Below, one piece after another: positions 51,719-61,978 of a stretch of 64,000 nt of DNA. This DNA is from CAWGXG01 sp963826505. Its GTDB lineage: Bacteria > Chloroflexota > Anaerolineae > Aggregatilineales > Aggregatilineaceae. Each line of letters starts with the position of its first letter. Within the stretch, counting starts at the first letter, position 1. Where the stretch lies: positions 186,001 to 250,000 of the forward strand of contig CAWGXG010000001.1 of assembly GCA_963826505.1 (NCBI GenBank), written 5' to 3'. A program made the translations under genes and the position numbers. Below the pieces are notes generated by a model that was not told where the DNA came from, did not search any database, and worked only from the letters and a program-made list of their open reading frames with translations.

Positions 51719-52825
51719 TCATTCCTTGCTGGCAATCATGCGGCGGCCCTGGTTGCGGCCCACCACGTCCATAATCTTGTTGTGCTGGGCGAACACCACC
51801 AGCGTATCGCCTGCCGCGATCAGCACTTCGTGAGCGGGATGCACCTGCACCTGACCGTCATGCCCATGCAGCACGATGTCAAGCTCTTCGTTGAGCTGGA
51901 TATCCTGCACGGTGCGTCCGTCCAGAAACGATCCAGCTTCGACTTGCAGCTCGATCATGCTGTACTCGACCCCGTGCAGGACGAAGGTTTGCGAGATTTC
52001 GATGCCGAGCGCCGCCGCCGCGAAGGACGGCGCGGCCAGATCGGTGGTGCTGAGCACGGCCTCGACGTTCATGAAGCGCTGAATCTGCGAGGCGAACTGG
52101 TCTTCCCACATGCGCACCACGATGCGAATGTTCCGGTTCAGATCGCGGGCGCGCATGGTGACTTCCAGGTTCATATGATCGTTCGACGTGCAGACGATCA
52201 GCGCGCGCGCCTTGCGGATGCCCGCCGTTTCGAGCGTGCTCGCCAGCCGCCCATCGGCGACCACCAGCGGCACGTTCAGGCGGTCGAGCACTTCGCGCTT
52301 GTCTGCTTCCACGCTGAGATCGATCGCGACGACTTCGAAGCCCATGCCGACCACCGCCCGCACGACACGCGTCCCCAGGTGGCCGACGCCCATCACGATC
52401 ACATGCCCGCTGTAAGTTGACGCCACCGCTGCCTCCCAGGAACTACGCCCCTCGTCCGGGTTGAAGAACAGGCGCACGAAATTCACGATCCCGCGTGCGG
52501 TCACGTACGCGAAGATGACCGGCATCGCGTACCAAAACGCGATCAACTGCGGCTCACGCGGCAGGTCCAGCGGCGGTTGGAAGATCATCAGCGAGAGCAT
52601 GGAATACGGCATGTCGATGAACGGCAGACGTTCGTAGCCTGCCTGCACCAGAAGCTCGCCGTACAGCCAGCCGCCGCCCAAAATCGCCACCAGGAAAACG
52701 CTGATCGACCAGCGAAACTCGCGCAGGATTACACGCGCGTTGCGCCACGCGGCGCGCGCCAGGCGCTCCAAACGGTTGAGACGTCTGCGGCCCGTATCGG
52801 GCATGACCAGGCGCGAAACAGGCAC
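51719..52825 (-). CDS. RCK (TrkA-N/TrkA-C) membrane protein without visible K+ filter
   Basis: 368 residues: two membrane helices (about 40-65 and 90-120), then a Rossmann RCK_N domain with GxGxxG (VIVMGVGHLGTR) and acidic E/D after strand 2, and an RCK_C domain (VLHGHDGQVQVHPAHEVLIAAGDTLVVF). The 2-TM plus RCK plan is that of Kch/MthK channels, but I see no TVGYG-type filter between the helices (the loop is YERLPFIDMPYSMLS), so conduction is uncertain; it may be a castor-like or regulatory channel. Single gene. Confidence 0.82.
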   Translation of the reverse strand: MPVSRLVMPDTGRRRLNRLERLARAAWRNARVILREFRWSISVFLVAILGGGWLYGELLVQAGYERLPFIDMPYSMLSLMIFQPPLDLPREPQLIAFWYAMPVIFAYVTARGIVNFVRLFFNPDEGRSSWEAAVASTYSGHVIVMGVGHLGTRVVRAVVGMGFEVVAIDLSVEADKREVLDRLNVPLVVADGRLASTLETAGIRKARALIVCTSNDHMNLEVTMRARDLNRNIRIVVRMWEDQFASQIQRFMNVEAVLSTTDLAAPSFAAAALGIEISQTFVLHGVEYSMIELQVEAGSFLDGRTVQDIQLNEELDIVLHGHDGQVQVHPAHEVLIAAGDTLVVFAQHNKIMDVVGRNQGRRMIASKE

Positions 52826-53120
52826 TGGTTACCGTCCTTGTCAGCGCTTCACCCGGGAGAACTCTCCGCCCCCGGTGGGTAAAAGTGTAACGAATTTGAA
52901 GCAAATTACCAGAGCCAGTTGCGTTCGCCGCCGCTGCACGACTGGTTTTGCCGTCGGCGCACGCCTGCCCACAGCATGATCCGATAACGTGATAACACAA
53001 AGCGCCTCCCAAACATGATTTCTGACACTTCTATCGTGGACGAACTTTGCATTACCATCAGCCATAGTTGTCATGGTGCACCGCCCAACGGGCGGTGTTG
53101 TGCTTTCAGGAGACTTTGCC

Positions 53121-53513
53121 ATGCCCCGATCGCTGCCTGCTGTCATCGCTTTGATCGCCATTCTCGCCGTCGTTTCCACCATATTCTCCTATGTTCGCTA
53201 CCAAGTGCTCACCACGACTGACCAACTTGAATCCAAAACGGCAGCGGCGGCGCGCCGCGATACCGCCGTATTTTTTGGGGGAGTTGCGGTTGTCGTGGGC
53301 GTGATCGCTGTTTTCGTGTTCCGCGCGATGGCCCACGCCTCACCTGACACGGCGCAGCATCAGTTCATGCTGATCGCGTTGGGTATCGGTGTGGTGCTGG
53401 AAGTGATGGCCGCATCCGTCTTCAAGATGCGGGGCATCGCCGAGTTTACAGTTCTGCATGTGCTCCATTTTGTCGCGTACGGCTGGCTGTTACCTCTGCT
53501 GCTCCCGATCTAA
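53121..53513 (+). CDS. Hypothetical small membrane protein
   Basis: 130 residues with four hydrophobic helices (AVIALIAILAVVSTIF, TAVFFGGVAVVVGVIAVFVF, LIALGIGVVLEVMAASVF, VLHFVAYGWLLPLLLPI). ATG 53121 chosen over 53073 because AGGAGA lies just upstream. No family recognised; divergent from the RCK gene at 200-300 bases. Confidence 0.6.
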   Translation: MPRSLPAVIALIAILAVVSTIFSYVRYQVLTTTDQLESKTAAAARRDTAVFFGGVAVVVGVIAVFVFRAMAHASPDTAQHQFMLIALGIGVVLEVMAASVFKMRGIAEFTVLHVLHFVAYGWLLPLLLPI

Positions 53514-53623
53514 TCTACAGGGCTGTCCCTCAAATCGACTGGGTGAGAAGACTGTGCGGGCTGCTGCGCCCGCACGTGTTTTGTGTCGCTCTGTATGCGA
53601 TGCTTTGTACGGGTTTGTCTTTT

Positions 53624-53652
53624 TTCAGTTTGAGACCCGGTGACTTTATAAT
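53624..53652 (+). promoter_or_regulatory. Possible promoter of the AOR-like gene
   Basis: Consensus TATAAT at 53647-53652, with TTCAGT as a weak -35 at 17 bases. About 40 bases before the start codon, so a short leader. Confidence 0.4.
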
Positions 53653-53691
53653 TGAAGTTGTATTTAGCGGAACGAGTCTCAGGAGAACCTC

Positions 53692-55677
53692 ATGGTCTAT
53701 CCGATTCTTCAACGCGAACTCACTGTGCATCTCAACAACGGACACTGGTATCTGCGCCCCACCGACGATCCCAACATTCTTGGCCCGGTCGATTTCGGAT
53801 GGCAGCGCTATAAGCTCTATCCCGATAGTTTCACCTTCGGCGAAGGACTGCTCGCGGGGAGCAGCATCCCTGGCACGCGGCGGTTGGTGTTTTGCGCGTG
53901 GAGTCCTCAGTGGGAAAGCTTCTACGTGTCGAGCATGGGCGGCGCGGCCTATATCTTTCACGGCGTTGGCGTGAACTACGTCGCGCTGCGCGGGCAGGCG
54001 CACACGCCCAGCGTGCTGCTGCTCAATCACAAGGCGGGCGAAATCTCCGTGCGGTTGGAACCGATCAATCACGAGCCGATCTGGAACGGGTACGCCGATC
54101 CGGACGGCGAGCGGCTGTTAGGCTTCTACGCGCTGCAACAGGCGCTCTACGACCGTTACGCCTCGGAGTATCCAGCGGACCACGTGCGTGTGTTGGCCGT
54201 CGGACCGGCAGCCAAAGTCACGCGCGAGGGCGCGATCGGCTCCAGCCCAATGCGCAAAGGGCGCTTTGCCCCGGTCGAGGAATGGGCCGGGCGCGGCGGA
54301 CTCGGTTCGCGGCTGCTGCAATATCACAACATCGTGGGCATGGTCTTCGGCGGCGAATGGGAAGACCCCGATCTGCGCAACTCGAAGGAGATCGACGGCT
54401 ATTTCATGGAGCATTTCGGCAAGAAGACGATTCAGGCCGATCTCGCCATGACGACCAAATACCGCTACGCGCCGGAATTCGAGACGGGCGGCACCTTTGG
54501 CGTGAATATGCGCACGCTCAACGAGCGCGTGATGAGCTTCAATTACCAGAGCATCTACGCGCCGGAAGCCGCGCGTCTGCGCCAGCACGACGATTTCATC
54601 CTCAAGCACTACCTCTACCAGTTCAACGAGGAGACGATCAAACCCAAGCACCAGCAGCACTGCGGTGAGCCGTGCGCCGTCGCCTGCAAGAAATTCGCCG
54701 AGCACTTCAAGAAAGACTACGAGCCGTACCACGCGCTCGGCCCGCAGATCGGCGTATTCGATCAGCGCGCCGCCGAGCGTATCAACCATCACGCCGACGC
54801 GATGGGCTTCGACGCGATTCAGTTGGGTGGCACGCTGGCCTGGATCATGGAGCTGATCGCGGACGGGCTGATCGAGCCCGAGCACTTCGGATTTCCTCCG
54901 GCGGATCGCATGGCGTTCCATTTCACCGACGACGTGACGACCTTCGACATCGTGGAAGACAGCCGTCGCAACGCCGATTACGCCATCGCGCTGACCAACG
55001 CGCTGCTATTTCGGCCCGAGTGCGCGCTGTTCCGCGAGGGAATCCGCGAGGCGGCGTTCACGCTGGATCACGATTATGAGATCAACAGCACCGATCGCGC
55101 CGTTTTCCTGTCGAATGGCGACGTGGGCTGCATGGTGCCCAACCAGTATTGGACGCCGGGCATGTTCAGCCCGATGCCAATCATGGGCAAATACTACGTG
55201 CATTACGGCGTGGAATTCCTGCCGCCAGACGTGTTGGGACACAAAAACGTCGAGCGCATGACATACGAGTTGTTTAGCGATAACACCGGCATCTGCCGCT
55301 TTCACCGCAAATGGGCCGAAGTGATCGCCGATGAAATCCTGGAGGCGCATTACGGGCTGGACGACGATTACAAGCTGCACCAGTTCGATCTCGCCCGTTC
55401 GATCTACGAGCACGAGCACGCCAAAGCCGTTCCCTGGCAGAGCGCGCGCATCGCGGACCTGATCCTGGGCTTTCTGGAGCAGTGGGAAAGCGACGGTCTG
55501 CAAGACCCGGCCCTGTCAGACTGGCTGGGGCGTTTCCGCGCGGACAAACAAACCGCCGCCCGCGATTTCTGGGTGGAGATTCAGCGCGGTATTGACGAAG
55601 CCTTCGCCGCCGGAGCAGCCGCCATCCCGAACGTGCATTCGCCCGGCCAGGAAGGTAAGCTGACGCCGGTGGCGTAA
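53692..55677 (+). CDS. Aldehyde:ferredoxin oxidoreductase (AOR)-like protein
   Basis: 661 residues of AOR type: N-terminal beta domain, a central Fe-S/pterin region and C-terminal helical part. The motif HHADAMGFDAIQLGGTLAW (366-384) is typical of AOR pterin-binding segment, and the cluster Cys are C324, C328 and C332 plus probably C480. The spacing CxxxCxxxC differs from the CxxCxxxC of biochemically known AORs. If active it would oxidise aldehydes with tungsten or molybdenum and ferredoxin; the substrate is unknown. AGGAGAA precedes ATG 53692. Could also be a non-catalytic relative. Confidence 0.75.
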   Translation: MVYPILQRELTVHLNNGHWYLRPTDDPNILGPVDFGWQRYKLYPDSFTFGEGLLAGSSIPGTRRLVFCAWSPQWESFYVSSMGGAAYIFHGVGVNYVALRGQAHTPSVLLLNHKAGEISVRLEPINHEPIWNGYADPDGERLLGFYALQQALYDRYASEYPADHVRVLAVGPAAKVTREGAIGSSPMRKGRFAPVEEWAGRGGLGSRLLQYHNIVGMVFGGEWEDPDLRNSKEIDGYFMEHFGKKTIQADLAMTTKYRYAPEFETGGTFGVNMRTLNERVMSFNYQSIYAPEAARLRQHDDFILKHYLYQFNEETIKPKHQQHCGEPCAVACKKFAEHFKKDYEPYHALGPQIGVFDQRAAERINHHADAMGFDAIQLGGTLAWIMELIADGLIEPEHFGFPPADRMAFHFTDDVTTFDIVEDSRRNADYAIALTNALLFRPECALFREGIREAAFTLDHDYEINSTDRAVFLSNGDVGCMVPNQYWTPGMFSPMPIMGKYYVHYGVEFLPPDVLGHKNVERMTYELFSDNTGICRFHRKWAEVIADEILEAHYGLDDDYKLHQFDLARSIYEHEHAKAVPWQSARIADLILGFLEQWESDGLQDPALSDWLGRFRADKQTAARDFWVEIQRGIDEAFAAGAAAIPNVHSPGQEGKLTPVA

Positions 55678-55757
55678 ATTCCTGAGCGGACCTGTCGCTA
55701 TATCGGGGAAAGAATGCACCCCTAATCGTGCGTGGTATTATGCGAACACTGTAGAGT

Positions 55758-57196
55758 TCACTCGACGGTCCACCGTCCTATGAACTCTGCAGTGGTAATG
55801 TTGCCACGAATAAAGGCCAATGCATCAGCGGTTGAAAACCTCACACGAATGCTGACCAGACTGCCGTAGGTGAAATTCATGATGACGCGCGGTGGCGGCG
55901 GCGAAATAGTATCTTCCCCTTGATAGATACCGGATATTGCACCTGCCAAGGCACCAATATAGCCTATCCGATATTGAATAATCTCGTCTTGACTGGAACT
56001 GAGAGTGTCTGGAACATTCACGACTAACTCTCCGGATTTCACCTGAATCAGAGTCGATCGGATTGTCTGTGATCTCCATAGTGTATTTGATTAACAATAG
56101 GACTGTTTCTTCATCGAATTTCAGTGGAGTTGGAGAAGGAGTCCGCGTTGCGGTTGGGCGTGACGTGGCGGTCCTGGTCACCGTAGGTGTACGTGTCGAA
56201 GTTGATGTAGGAGGAGGGGAAGATGTCAAAGTTGGAGCAATCGACACCTCGGCACCTTGCGGAAGCCCAATCAGTTGGCTAAAGATAAAGGCGCGCTGTT
56301 GATTGTCAAACTCAACCCAATACCAATCATCATATGATCCGAGAACTATGAAGTCTTCACGGCTCGTTATGACTCGAACTATGTCACAAGCTGTAGAAGG
56401 GCAATTGCGCGCATTTATGTCGCTTCCAACTACGGAAGCGTACACCGGGGTATTTGACAGCGTGTAAGTTGGTGATACAGTCTTAGTTGCTGTTGGCGAA
56501 GATGTCCGTGTGGCGCTTGGCGTCATGGAAAGAGTTGGGGTCGCACTTGGGGTATAAGTAGGCCCGGACGTCTTCGTCGGAGAACTGGTTTCTTTTGCGA
56601 ACGTGTCTCTGACAGTTAGTGCCGTAGGGACAATTGTTATAGTAGAAGTCTGTGTCGGATCGATGCTTCTCACTGTAGCAGATGGCAAATTGGCAACAGA
56701 AGGGCTCTCGGAAGCTAGAGCTTCCGTAGGCTGTATGATGATTTGCCTTTGTTGAGTCGGAGTTGCCCCCTTCTTTTCTTCCTGAAAATTCGAGATCAGG
56801 GCTAACACGAAAATCACAATTACAAATCCCCCTAATGCGGATTGCCACTTAGGGATTTTTTTCGAGCTTTTCTTACGATAGGACTTGGTAAGCCCATCCT
56901 TGACTTGTCCAAGCAGTCGGGGTAATTCCGGATGCCCTGGATAGACTGTACTTGCTTCTTCTAGGATCGCTTGAGCTTCTTCATACTGTTTCTTCCGAAT
57001 AAGTGTCTTCGCAATTGCCACATTGTGTTGCGCTAGACCTTTCATTGCCTGAACTCAGAAGGTCCGCAACATCGGACCGGTCAAGCTCCGGTTCGTCTTG
57101 CAGCGACATTAGGATTGCGATGGCTTCATTCCAACGAGCCTTTTTAATAAGCTTTTGAGCTTCCTTATATTGCTTTCTTGCTTTACTTCTAAACAT
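55758..57196 (-). CDS. TPR + membrane helix + SH3b protein (two frameshifts)
   Basis: About 478 residues: N-terminal TPR-like helices (WNEAIAILMSLQDE, KTLIRKKQYEEAQAILEEA), one membrane helix (LGGFVIVIFVLALIS), a Thr/Ser/Pro stalk, an SH3b-like unit with DINARNCPSTACDIV and a C-terminal beta region (PRVIMNFTYGSLVSIRVRF). The frame is broken near 57045 and 56020; one base removed at each place joins the pieces. ATG 57196 follows GAGGAAATT. Visibly AT-richer than neighbours. Envelope sensor or scaffold, inferred. Confidence 0.65.
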
Positions 57197-57363
57197 GTTT
57201 AATTTCCTCTTATGACATAGATCTTGATTATGATTGATTATTTTCCATGATACGTTTATTTTTGGGGACATGTCAATAGATGCGGTTGAAGCGCTCAAAT
57301 CGTTACAATCGTTAAGTCATAACGGATAACGTCTACAAGCGCATACTAAGGAGCTAACCTTCG

Positions 57364-57855
57364 ATGACCTCACCCACAGCCCCACAAAAACACTGGCATG
57401 TGGACCGTTGGCCCCCGCTAGCGTGGCTCGAAACCGTGATCAAGCTGGCCGCGCTGGCGATCGGGATCGGCGCGTTCGTCAAAGCCGTGACGGTGGGCGA
57501 CTTCGCCGTGCCGGACGGCGCGCGGTTGGCTCAGTTCATCGTGCTGATCGTGCTGGCGTTGGGCCTCGTCGTCGCGATCTTCGACCGCATCATCGAGCGC
57601 GAGCTGATCGCGATGGGCTTCGCGATCGTCAACAATGCGGGCCATTGGGGCATGATCGTGGCGCTGGCGTCCGGCTGGGACGCGCGTAACGCGCTGATCG
57701 TCTTCGCCCTGCTGATGATGGCAGGCGATCTCGTGAAGATCGTCTTTTTGTGGCACGACCACTACCGCACGCGTGACACGCCCGCCGCCGTGATGTACGG
57801 TCTGACGCTGAGCTACGTGGCAGGCTATGCGATCCTGCTGCTGCTGGCCGTGTGA
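57364..57855 (+). CDS. Hypothetical membrane protein
   Basis: 163 residues with about four hydrophobic helices (LAALAIGIGAFVKAV, FIVLIVLALGLVVAIF, MIVALASGW, AGYAILLLLAV) after a polar Trp/Pro-rich start. No motif recognised. ATG 57364 after AAGGAG at close spacing. Upstream of the BI-1 gene, same strand, 139 bases apart. Confidence 0.65.
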   Translation: MTSPTAPQKHWHVDRWPPLAWLETVIKLAALAIGIGAFVKAVTVGDFAVPDGARLAQFIVLIVLALGLVVAIFDRIIERELIAMGFAIVNNAGHWGMIVALASGWDARNALIVFALLMMAGDLVKIVFLWHDHYRTRDTPAAVMYGLTLSYVAGYAILLLLAV

Positions 57856-57994
57856 AGTCGCCTCAGATGAATTAATGCACTTCTAATGCGTCAGAGCGTA
57901 TCATCTAAGCTACTGCGGGGTATAATATAATGTAGGAATGTGAGATGCAGTGAGCACCGTCACTCTGAGGTTGTAGCGCACAAGGAGTCACACC

Positions 57995-58705
57995 ATGGAC
58001 ATTTACCGCCCGAATTCTCAGGCGATTTCTGTTGGAGCGCACGTCGACGTGCGCGCGGTAATGAAAGAAGTCTACTTGTGGATGTCGCTCGGGTTGATTA
58101 CGAGCGCCGTCGTTGCTCTGCTGTTCGCCGTCACCGGCCTGACCGAAGCGATCTACCCCATCCTGATCATCGCGCCTTTCGCACAGATTGGGCTGGTGTG
58201 GTATCTGAGTGCGCGCATCATGAAGATGGACGCGGCGCGCGCCTCGCGGCTGTTCCTGATTTTCGCGGCGATGATGGGCGTCACGCTCTCGACCGTGTTC
58301 TACTATGCCAGCCTGACCGACATCTACCTGGCGTTGTTCTCCACCACGGCCATGTTTGGCGCGATGAGCATCATCGGTTACACGACCAAAGTCGACCTGT
58401 CGCGGCTGGGCAGCTTGCTGTTCATGGCGCTGATTGGCCTGATCGTCGCGTCGGTGATCAACATTTTCGTCGCCAGCACGGCGCTGTTCTGGCTGGTGAA
58501 TTACGCGGGCGTGGCGATCTTCATCGGCCTGACCGCGTATGATACGCAGTGGATCAAGCGCAGCGCGGAACAGATTTCCATGCAGGGCGTGGGCGGTGAA
58601 GCTACCCTCGTGCGCCGGATTGCCATCATCGGTGCGCTGAAGCTCTACCTGGACTTCATCAACCTGTTCCTGTTCATCCTGAACATCATGGGCCGCAGAC
58701 GTTAA
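57995..58705 (+). CDS. Bax inhibitor-1 / YccA family membrane protein
   Basis: 236 residues, six to seven hydrophobic helices. Family features: FFxxSLGLIT-like first helix (YLWMSLGLITSAVV), IGYTTKVDLSRLGSLLFMAL, and the C-terminal YDTQWIKRS and LKLYLDFINLFLFIL segments with D/Y residues of the conserved calcium-leak site. Function in bacteria is mainly protease (FtsH) modulation or Ca2+ leak. Promoter-like TATAAT near 57921. Ends before a hairpin. Confidence 0.92.
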   Translation: MDIYRPNSQAISVGAHVDVRAVMKEVYLWMSLGLITSAVVALLFAVTGLTEAIYPILIIAPFAQIGLVWYLSARIMKMDAARASRLFLIFAAMMGVTLSTVFYYASLTDIYLALFSTTAMFGAMSIIGYTTKVDLSRLGSLLFMALIGLIVASVINIFVASTALFWLVNYAGVAIFIGLTAYDTQWIKRSAEQISMQGVGGEATLVRRIAIIGALKLYLDFINLFLFILNIMGRRR

Positions 58706-58740
58706 GCGGTGCGCTCGACCGATCACTCTGATGACACTCT

Positions 58741-58770
58741 CAAGCGCCCTGGACGGTTCCGGGGCGCTTG
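58741..58770. terminator. Hairpin after the BI-1 gene (no T run)
   Basis: Nine-pair stem CAAGCGCCC / GGGCGCTTG with a twelve-base loop. Followed by TCGG only, so a weak or factor-dependent terminator. Confidence 0.4.
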
Positions 58771-58813
58771 TCGGATTCCACACAGACCCTGACTCTACCG
58801 AGAGGACTCCTCT

Positions 58814-59602
58814 ATGAGCGATCAACCCGATCCCCGTAAACTGGTTCAACAGCAGTTTGGGGCGCACGCCCAGGGGTACGTCTCGTCACCCGTGCACAGT
58901 GCCGGGTACAGCCTGCACCGGCTGGTCGAGTTGGTCCAGCCCGGGCCGGGCATGCACGCGCTCGATCTGGCGACGGGCGGCGGGCATACGGCGTTGGCGT
59001 TGGCGCGCGCCGGGGCGGAGACCGTCGCCGGGGACCTGACGCGGCCCATGCTGCAAGCCGCCCGCACCCATATTACCGGGCAGGGCGCGGCGGTGCGCTA
59101 CGTCCAGCTTGACGCGGGCGTGCTGCCCTTTCCTGCGGAGACGTTCGACCTGGTGACGTGCCGCGTCGCGCCGCACCACTTTCCCCAGGTGGCGGAGTTC
59201 GTCAGCGAATGCGCGCGCGTGGTGCGCCCGGATGGCATTGTCGCCGTAATCGATCAGCTCACGCCTGGCGATCCGCAGGCGGCGCGTTATGTGAACGCCT
59301 TCGAGCGGCTGCGCGATCCCAGCCATGTCTGGGCCTATTCGCGCGAGGACTGGCTCGGATTCTTCAGCGCCGCCGGGCTGGATGTGGAGCATTACGAGCA
59401 GTTCGACACGGATCACGAACTGACCGAATGGGCCGAGCGCATGGGATGTGACGTGCCGACCACGCTCCGGCTGCGTGCCATGCTGCAACACGCTCCGGCA
59501 CCCGCTGCCGCCTGGATGAAGCCGGAGCTGCCCAGCACGGCGGATGCCCGTTTTGTGATCCAGCAGTTTCTGATTGTCAGCCGCCGTCCTGCCCACAGCT
59601 AA
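58814..59602 (+). CDS. Class I SAM-dependent methyltransferase
   Basis: 262 residues of UbiE/Methyltransf_11 type: motif I LDLATGGGHTALAL, motif post-I AGDLTRPML, motif II-like LDAGVLPFP...FDLVTCRVAPHHF, and a C-terminal winged segment. Substrate not predictable. GAGGA precedes ATG 58814. Lies between BI-1 and a secreted protein, no obvious pathway. Confidence 0.88.
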   Translation: MSDQPDPRKLVQQQFGAHAQGYVSSPVHSAGYSLHRLVELVQPGPGMHALDLATGGGHTALALARAGAETVAGDLTRPMLQAARTHITGQGAAVRYVQLDAGVLPFPAETFDLVTCRVAPHHFPQVAEFVSECARVVRPDGIVAVIDQLTPGDPQAARYVNAFERLRDPSHVWAYSREDWLGFFSAAGLDVEHYEQFDTDHELTEWAERMGCDVPTTLRLRAMLQHAPAPAAAWMKPELPSTADARFVIQQFLIVSRRPAHS

Positions 59603-59677
59603 TTATCGACGATTTGGGGCTGCGGCTCGCGTTTGCTGGCCGTCGATCCCCGACCGCTAATTCTTTAGGAGCCTGAT

Positions 59678-60640
59678 ATGTTACGTAAATGGATGCCCGT
59701 GCTGCTGATCGTCGTGCTGGCTTTGGTAACCGTGCTGCCCGTGTCTGCCCAGGATGGCGGACTCAGCGCGGAAGAACAGGCGCTCGTCCAACGGATCGTC
59801 GATGCGGCAGCGGCCTCGGAGAATTTCAACAGCTTTGCGATGACCCGTACCCGCACGCAGCAACAGCAGATCACATTCTCGATGGACACGAATATCCTGT
59901 CCTCCGAAGAGAGCGAAACGACGGAGGGTACGGTCACGTTTGCGCGTGACGACGCGGGGACAGCTACCTTCAGCGACCAGTTCAGCACGCAGATTAGCGA
60001 GCGGAGCTTTAGCGACACGGCCCCGACGGAATACACGCTGAGCGGCGAAAAACGCGGCGTCGGCGATAGGTTGTACCTCAATGTCACGCGCGAAAGCGCT
60101 GACGAATCCACCCTGGCGCCTATGCCAGAGGGTTGGGTCAGCGTGACGGATCCGGCGGATTTTCCCGCGTTGGCATCCCTGCGCCTGGAAAATATCCTCG
60201 AAGACCTGGGCCATCCGTCGATTTACGACATGTCGTTCGCGGACCTGCTGACTCACGTTACTGCGGCTAGCGTCGAAGCGCGCACCCTGGACGATGGCAC
60301 GCCCGTAGATACGATTACGCTTGGCATCAAGGGCGCGGATCTGATCGACGGGCTGAAATTGCTGGCGGGAACGGCCGAAGACGACGCCAGCGCCCAGGCG
60401 TATTACGCGGGCATCTCCCCTGACAGCACCTGGACGATGGTCTACGACGTGAACGCCGCCGGGGACGTTATCCATTTCACGACCGATGTCCTGGTCACCT
60501 GGGTCGACTTTGACGCGACGATTTTGTCAGACGGTTTCCCGGCGGGCACGCTGCTCAACCAGACGCTGACCCAAACGGGCGAGTACACCATCAACGACAT
60601 CAACGCGCCCACTGACCCGTTCCCCGCGCCGGAGGTGTAA
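59678..60640 (+). CDS. Secreted hypothetical protein (LppX/LolA-like fold possible)
   Basis: 320 residues. Signal peptide VLLIVVLALVTVLPVS with AQ cleavage; the mature part has beta strands and a repeated Thr/Ser/Glu composition, compatible with an LppX-type lipid-binding half-barrel, but I do not see a lipobox. Several Trp-free DxT segments; no catalytic motif. AGGAG precedes ATG 59678. A long inverted repeat terminates it. Function unknown. Confidence 0.65.
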   Translation: MLRKWMPVLLIVVLALVTVLPVSAQDGGLSAEEQALVQRIVDAAAASENFNSFAMTRTRTQQQQITFSMDTNILSSEESETTEGTVTFARDDAGTATFSDQFSTQISERSFSDTAPTEYTLSGEKRGVGDRLYLNVTRESADESTLAPMPEGWVSVTDPADFPALASLRLENILEDLGHPSIYDMSFADLLTHVTAASVEARTLDDGTPVDTITLGIKGADLIDGLKLLAGTAEDDASAQAYYAGISPDSTWTMVYDVNAAGDVIHFTTDVLVTWVDFDATILSDGFPAGTLLNQTLTQTGEYTINDINAPTDPFPAPEV

Positions 60641-60663
60641 GGGAACAGCATCCCAAAAGAGTC

Positions 60664-60703
60664 GAGGGGCGCAGAGATTTCACCGTAATTCTCTGTGCCC
60701 CTC
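60664..60703. terminator. Bidirectional-looking hairpin between convergent genes
   Basis: Arms of 14 bases, GAGGGGC(GCAGAGA) with TCTCTGTGCCCCTC (60664-60677 and 60690-60703), one G:T pair. No T run; may be a CTCTGTG-type intergenic repeat as well. Confidence 0.5.
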
Positions 60704-60741
60704 ATGCTTTGCTCTGTGTTTCTCTGTAATCTCTTCTTGCC

Positions 60742-61978
60742 CTATTCCCTCACCACGCGCGCAATTAACTCAGCCGCGCGCGGCGGACCGCCCAATCCGG
60801 CGAATTCTTCCGCAAGACGCTCGACCGCCTCCTGTACCCAATCGGTTGAGGTGATGGCTTGCACCGCCGGGCCAAGCTGGCCGCGTCGCAGATCGGCCGT
60901 GCTCATTTCGAGCGCGACTTTGGCCTGACGCGCCCGACGCGCCTGTCCGCGTTGATCGGCGGCGTGCGGCGCGATGATCTGCGGGATGGCGTGCACCACC
61001 GCCGCGTGGGTCGTGCCCATGCCGCCGTGATGGATGATCACCTTCAGGCGCGGCAGGACGTGATCGAAATCCACCCAGTTGAGCAGGCGCGTGCCGCCCG
61101 GCAGCGCCGCCTTGAAACTATCCTTGCTCTGCGGAGCGATCGGCGTGTAGCCGATGACTACGATCGGGATCATCCCGGCTTCGGCGATGGCGCGCGCGCC
61201 TGCCGCGAAAAACGCGAGATCGTTGGTGAATGTGCTGCCCAACGTTACCATGCCCAGCGGCTGATCGGCGGGAATCTCGGCCAGCCACGCGGGCGGATCG
61301 CCCTGCGGCGGCGTGACCAGCCCGCCCACAAATTCCGTCTGTGGCAGGACCGGCTCGCGCCTGGTGCCAGGTCGGGCTGAAATAGCTGATGTGCAGGCGC
61401 GGACTCTGGATGCTCGGAGCGGGGCCGCCGCTGAAATTCACGCCGCTCAGACCGAAGCGCGCGCACAATCGCGTCACGCGCTCCACCGCTTCCTGACCCA
61501 GTTCGCGCTGGGCGTATAGCATCTGGTCCTCGTCCACGGGCGGACCCGACGCCCAGCCGCCGACGACCAGGGGCACGTTGAATCGTTCGGCTGCCAGCGC
61601 CGCTGCCGCGAGAAACGGATCGGTGACGATGGCATCCGGCGGGCCGTCACGCTCGGCCAGTGCGGTCAAAGCGTCGACGCCTGCGGCCACGAGGTCTTCG
61701 CTCAGCCACGTATCGAGCGCGCGACGAAAGCGCAGCGTCACCATGTTTTCGTTGACGAAATTCGCCAGCGTGGGCAGCGGCGGGGGCGGCCATAACCAGC
61801 CGGTGTGATCGACGGCGGCGAAAGGTAGGCCCGCCCGCGTGACCATCTCCGCGACGGGCGCGCCCGACACCCACGTAACCGTGTGTCCCCGCGCCTGGAG
61901 TGCCTGAGCGGTCTTGAGCAGGCCGCCCCAGTCCAGATGACCGGGCAGCGGGGCCGATGTAAACCAGAAGCGAGCCAT
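60742..61978 (-). CDS. MGT/UGT-type glycosyltransferase (frameshift near 61360)
   Basis: About 411 residues when two frames are joined: N-terminal Rossmann domain (FTSAPLPGHLDWGGLLKTA, TDPFLAAAALAAERF), then C-terminal domain with LGSTFTNDLAFF and the donor motif HHGGMGTTHAAVVHAIP...DQ, typical of macrolide/flavonoid-type UDP-glycosyltransferases. The first frame ends soon after SYFSPTWHQ; one base off, LVTPPQGDPPAWLAE continues. Acceptor unknown. Joins the plus-strand secreted gene convergently. Confidence 0.82.
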
